From an uncultured Clostridia bacterium (lineage in GTDB: Bacteria; Bacillota; Clostridia; Oscillospirales; CAG-272): a stretch of DNA of 9,109 nucleotides. The position numbers were made by a program, and so were the translations under genes. Below are positions 6,225-9,109 of the stretch, piece by piece. Each line of letters opens with the position of its first letter. Within the stretch, counting starts at the first letter, position 1. The stretch is from contig CALDMI010000151.1 of NCBI GenBank assembly GCA_937914815.1, positions 1-9,109 of the forward strand, written 5' to 3'. The notes under the pieces are model-generated. The model did no database searches. It saw nothing but the letters and a program-made list of their open reading frames with translations, and was not told where the DNA came from.

Positions 6225-7343
6225 ATGAAGAACAAAACAGAAGATATTGTGCGCGACCTCCCGACAGAGGAGAATTTCGACGCAGAGGAAACCAAGATAC
6301 TCGGCGAGGAGCGCGAGAGCCTCGAGGACATATTCGAGGAGGAGGCGCGCGAGGAGGAGGAAACCGCGGGGCGGACGGTGAGCCCTACCGGAATGGTAAT
6401 GAAGCGGTTCTTCCGCTCAAAGCTCTCGATGACCGGTCTTATCATTCTCCTTGTGCTCTTTGCATTTTCCTTTCTCGGTCCGCTCTTCCGCTTCCTGCCC
6501 TTCGTATGGGGGGAGAAAGAGGCGGATGAGAGCACATCGGTGACAGAGGAATATTCAAGCGAGGTGAAGAGCCCGACATACGGCAGCGACCCTGTCTATA
6601 TCGTCACCTTCGCCCACCCCACAAACTACTTGAAGCCCTCCGGGATACACCTTCTCGGCACGGATGACAAGGGTTTTGATGTCTTTTCCCGCCTTATGTA
6701 CGGCGGGCGCGTGTCGCTGACCGTCGGCTTTGTCGTCGTTATCCTTGAGACCTTCTTCGGAATTATCCTCGGCGGTCTCGCCGGATATTTCGGCAAGTGG
6801 GTTGACCAGATAATCATGCGTATCGTCGATATATTCAACTGCGTCCCGACGATGCCTATGATGATGATAGTCGGCGTCGCGCTCGAGGCAAAGAACATCT
6901 CGGGTCCGGCGAAGCTGTATATCATGATGGCGATGCTGACCTTCTTCGGCTGGGCGGGCACGGCGCGCCTCGTCAGAGGACAGATACTCTCCCTCCGTGA
7001 GCAGGACTTCATGCTCAGCGCGGAGGCGAGCGGACTCACCACGGCGAGCAAGATATTCCGCCACCTCGTGCCGAACGTCCTCCCGCAGCTGATAGTCTCA
7101 ATGACTCTCGGTCTCGGAGGAATAATACTTACCGAGGCGACGCTTGGCTACCTCGGAATAGGTCTCCCCGCAGAGTATGCCACATGGGGCAATATGATAA
7201 ACGCGGCGGCAAACAATACGGCGCTCCGCCTTTATCCGAACCTCTGGATATCTCCCGGTATATGCATAGTGCTCGCCGTTCTCGCCTTTAACTTCGTCGG
7301 CGACGGACTGCGCGACGCGGTAGACCCGAAAGCGAGGAGGTAA
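6225..7343 (+). CDS. oppC: Peptide ABC transporter permease OppC with acidic N-terminal tail
   Basis: The second channel-forming membrane subunit, partner of OppB; 372 aa against about 300 for the usual OppC. Residues 1-55 are an added N-terminal tail; 15-46 contain 17 Asp/Glu in 32 residues (for example EDIFEEEAREEEE). The canonical part begins near 57 (MVMKRFFRSKLSMTGLIILL), the N-terminal OppC_N-type segment and first membrane helix. A somewhat long outer loop (about 88-142) follows, then HLLGTDDKGFDVFSRLMYGG (about 142-161), a near-perfect OppC/DppC signature. Further helices lie near 163-188, 208-222, 230-248, 285-305 and 340-358. The EAA loop is at about 261-284 (DFMLSAEASGLTTASKIFRH), and the end GDGLRDAVDPKARR is typical. 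The gap to oppB is 10 nt and to oppD 2 nt, so all are translated from one message. Confidence 0.94.
   Translation: MKNKTEDIVRDLPTEENFDAEETKILGEERESLEDIFEEEAREEEETAGRTVSPTGMVMKRFFRSKLSMTGLIILLVLFAFSFLGPLFRFLPFVWGEKEADESTSVTEEYSSEVKSPTYGSDPVYIVTFAHPTNYLKPSGIHLLGTDDKGFDVFSRLMYGGRVSLTVGFVVVILETFFGIILGGLAGYFGKWVDQIIMRIVDIFNCVPTMPMMMIVGVALEAKNISGPAKLYIMMAMLTFFGWAGTARLVRGQILSLREQDFMLSAEASGLTTASKIFRHLVPNVLPQLIVSMTLGLGGIILTEATLGYLGIGLPAEYATWGNMINAAANNTALRLYPNLWISPGICIVLAVLAFNFVGDGLRDAVDPKARR
7334..7340 (+). promoter_or_regulatory. Ribosome binding site of oppD
   Basis: GAGGAGG lies within the last codons of oppC, 5 nt before the ATG at 7346. The oppC stop codon falls in the spacer, so terminating ribosomes can restart at oppD. 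Confidence 0.8.
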
Positions 7344-7345
7344 TC

Positions 7346-8653
7346 ATGAAAAAGACCGATAAAAAGAACCTTTACATAGACGCGAAAGAGTCCCGCGACA
7401 TAGCGCGCGAGAACCGCAGAATGATAAAGGAGATACAGAAAAGGCGCGCCTCCTATAAGCGTGAGGATTATCTCACCGAAATGAAGGACCCCGAGAATAT
7501 AGTCGAGTTCGACGACCTGCACACCTATTTCTTCACCGACAACGGTGTCGTAAAGGCGGTAAACGGCGTCAGCTTCAGTATTCCTAAGGGCTCGACCGTC
7601 GGCGTCGTCGGCGAGTCCGGCTGCGGAAAGTCCGTGACGAGCCTCTCGCTTATGCAGCTTGTTCAGGCTCCCATGGGACAGATAGTGAGCGGCAGCATAC
7701 GCTTCCGCTCCATGGCAAGAGAGAAGATAGGCACAGAGCCGGTTATGGTCCAGAAAAAGGACGAGCACGGCGAGCCGGTTCTTGACGAGAGCGGAAAGCC
7801 GGTTATGACCGAGCTTAAAAACCGCTTCGGCAAGGTGAAGATGAAGCCGGTGTACCGCGAGCACGAGGAGGTCGTCGACATTGCGAAGATGCCGATAGAC
7901 GACATGGCGACGGTGCGCGGGCGCGAGATAGCAATGATCTTCCAGGAGCCGATGACGAGCCTTAACCCCGTCTTTACCGTGGGTCAGCAGCTCGACGAGA
8001 TGTCGCTCTTCCATGTCCCCGGCACGACAAAGGAAATGGCGCGGGAGCACAGCATAGATATGCTCCGCATGGTCGGAATAGCTATGCCGGAGCGGATATA
8101 TACCTACTATCCGCATCAGCTCTCCGGAGGTATGAGACAGAGAGTTATGATAGCCATGGCGCTCTGCTGTAACCCGAGGCTGATAATAGCCGACGAGCCG
8201 ACAACCGCGCTTGATGTTACAATTCAGGCGCAGATACTCGACCTTCTCCGCGAGGTCAAGGACAAGATAAGCGGAAGTATTCTGCTTATAACCCACGACC
8301 TCGGCGTTATTGCCGAGATGGTTGACTATGTAGTCGTCATGTATTCCGGAAGGGTGGTAGAGCGGGGAACAGTTCAGGAGATTTTCAAAAATCCCCTCCA
8401 CCCCTATACGATAGGACTTCAGAAGAGTAAGCCCGCCGTCGGAAAGCATGTCGACAGACTTTACAGCATACCCGGAAACGTTCCGAACCCGGTAAATATG
8501 CGCGACCATTGCTATTTCAGAAACCGCTGTGATAAGCGGTGCGAGGCGTGCCTCGGAGGCTATCCGCCGATGGTCCAGGTGTCGCCGACGCATTTTGTAG
8601 CCTGCTACTGCGCAGAGGATATTATAAAGGAGGAGAAGGCGGGGAAGAAGTGA
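7346..8653 (+). CDS. oppD: Peptide ABC transporter ATPase OppD with extra segments
   Basis: Cytoplasmic ATPase subunit that pairs with OppF. Visible motifs: Walker A GESGCGKS at 89-96, Q-loop Q200 (MIFQEPMTSLNP), signature LSGGMRQRV at 259-267, Walker B LIIADEP at 279-285 with Glu284, D-loop ALD at 288-290, and switch His317 (ITHDLG). The C-terminus is the oligopeptide-transporter extension (NPLHPYTIGL, PGNVPNP) with cysteines 389, 395, 399, 402, 420 and 422, resembling the domain that carries a [4Fe-4S] cluster in some DppD/OppD proteins. It is 435 aa, against about 320-350 usually. Two additions explain this: a basic, helical N-terminus (about 1-50) and a segment at about 122-180 (QKKDEHGEPVLDESGKPVMT, then KMKPVYREHEEVV) between Walker A and the Q-loop. 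Lys95 to Gln200 is 105 residues, compared with 45 in the neighbouring OppF. All catalytic residues are present, so it should be active. Confidence 0.95.
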   Translation: MKKTDKKNLYIDAKESRDIARENRRMIKEIQKRRASYKREDYLTEMKDPENIVEFDDLHTYFFTDNGVVKAVNGVSFSIPKGSTVGVVGESGCGKSVTSLSLMQLVQAPMGQIVSGSIRFRSMAREKIGTEPVMVQKKDEHGEPVLDESGKPVMTELKNRFGKVKMKPVYREHEEVVDIAKMPIDDMATVRGREIAMIFQEPMTSLNPVFTVGQQLDEMSLFHVPGTTKEMAREHSIDMLRMVGIAMPERIYTYYPHQLSGGMRQRVMIAMALCCNPRLIIADEPTTALDVTIQAQILDLLREVKDKISGSILLITHDLGVIAEMVDYVVVMYSGRVVERGTVQEIFKNPLHPYTIGLQKSKPAVGKHVDRLYSIPGNVPNPVNMRDHCYFRNRCDKRCEACLGGYPPMVQVSPTHFVACYCAEDIIKEEKAGKK

Positions 8654-8666
8654 CCCGCCGGAATGT

Positions 8667-9109
8667 ATGAAAGATTCTGAAAATATAAATGATCTTAATA
8701 CCTCCCCGGAATATATCCTTGAGGTAAAGAACTTAAAGAAGTATTTTCCCATAAAGAAGGCTTTCAAGGAGGAAAACTCCGTATATCTGAAAGCGGTTGA
8801 CGGCGTGTCGTTCAACCTCCGCCCCGGGAAGACCGTCGGTATCGTCGGTGAGTCCGGCTGCGGAAAGAGCACCCTCGGACGCACGATACTCCGCCTCTAT
8901 GAGCCGGACGGCGGTGAGATAATCTTTGACGGAAAGCATATAGAGAACTTGAAGGGCGAGGCACTGCGCCGCATGCGCCCGCAGTTCCAGATGATATTCC
9001 AGGACCCGTATTCGTCGCTCTCCCCGCGTATGACGGTCGGAGATATAATAGGCGAGGCGGTGAAGCTCCATAAGATAGTCCCGCCGGACGAGTATGACGA
9101 TTATATCAG
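8667..9109 (+). CDS. oppF: Peptide ABC transporter ATPase OppF (3' truncated by window)
   Basis: The second ATPase of the importer, running off the right edge after 147 full codons. Translation from ATG 8667 gives MKDSENINDLNTSPEYILEV, then an ABC N-terminal strand (VKNLKKYFPI), KAVDGVSFNLRPG, Walker A GESGCGKST at 61-69 (Lys67), LYEPDGGEIIFDG, and the Q-loop FQMIFQDPYSSLSPRMTV with Gln112. The FQDPYSSLSPRM form and the order after oppD identify OppF/DppF rather than a second OppD. The start is 13 nt after the oppD stop and lacks a good Shine-Dalgarno (only GGAA nearby); the first codons are A/T-rich, so coupling to oppD translation is likely. An ATG at 8663 in another frame closes after five codons. 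The signature, Walker B and C-terminal parts lie beyond the window. Confidence 0.92.
   Translation, partial: MKDSENINDLNTSPEYILEVKNLKKYFPIKKAFKEENSVYLKAVDGVSFNLRPGKTVGIVGESGCGKSTLGRTILRLYEPDGGEIIFDGKHIENLKGEALRRMRPQFQMIFQDPYSSLSPRMTVGDIIGEAVKLHKIVPPDEYDDYI

Noticed and set aside
7610..8868. Eighteen-base identity between oppD and oppF around Walker A
   Set aside because: It is the shared ATP-binding motif GESGCGK of paralogous ATPases, not a repeat element.
7232..8884. Long minus-strand open frame of 550 codons opposite oppC, oppD and oppF
   Set aside because: The + strand frames carry all conserved ABC motifs. The minus frame reads the reverse of Walker A and has no domain or ribosome binding site; it is a by-product of biased codon use.

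Overview
The window is one strand-wise gene cluster, all genes on the + strand, centred on an oligopeptide/dipeptide-type ABC importer in the order binding protein (oppA), two permeases (oppB, oppC) and two ATPases (oppD, oppF). Two extracytoplasmic proteins come first. The style suggests a Gram-positive, probably clostridial (Bacillota) anaerobe. The evidence is lipoprotein signal peptides, strong AGGAGG-type ribosome binding sites, Ig-like and InlB-like surface modules, and heavy use of the ATA isoleucine codon (about 22 of 30 Ile codons in oppD by hand count) in DNA that is otherwise fairly GC-rich. The taxonomic call is inference; there is no rRNA or marker gene here.

Layout. 2-862 is the 3' part of a membrane-anchored surface protein with a helical module, an Ig-like domain, an FN3-like domain and a C-terminal transmembrane helix. 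It overlaps (ATGA) the next gene at 859-1977, a lipoprotein with InlB-repeat-like and beta-helix/GLUG-like sequence. After 25 nt comes oppA (2003-4576), an SBP_bac_5 binding protein of 857 aa, far longer than usual. The 87-nt gap 4577-4663 holds two hairpins, one a perfect 10-bp all-G/C stem without a T tract. Then come oppB (4664-6214), oppC (6225-7343), oppD (7346-8653) and oppF (8667 to the window edge, truncated). No stretch over 300 bases lacks a gene, and I saw no RNA gene, mobile element or CRISPR array.

How it fits together. OppA should capture peptide outside the membrane, OppB/OppC form the channel, and OppD/OppF drive transport with ATP. The two upstream proteins are probably co-transcribed; whether they bind substrate, polymer or the transporter is unknown. 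The main oddity is that the transporter is enlarged in several parts. OppA has about 200 extra residues in its first lobe, OppB has about 180 extra residues in the outward loop after its first membrane helix, OppC has an acidic N-terminal tail, and OppD has a basic N-terminal extension plus about 50-60 extra residues between Walker A and the Q-loop. OppF, as far as visible, is of ordinary build. This looks like a variant Opp importer with extra docking surfaces on both sides of the membrane.
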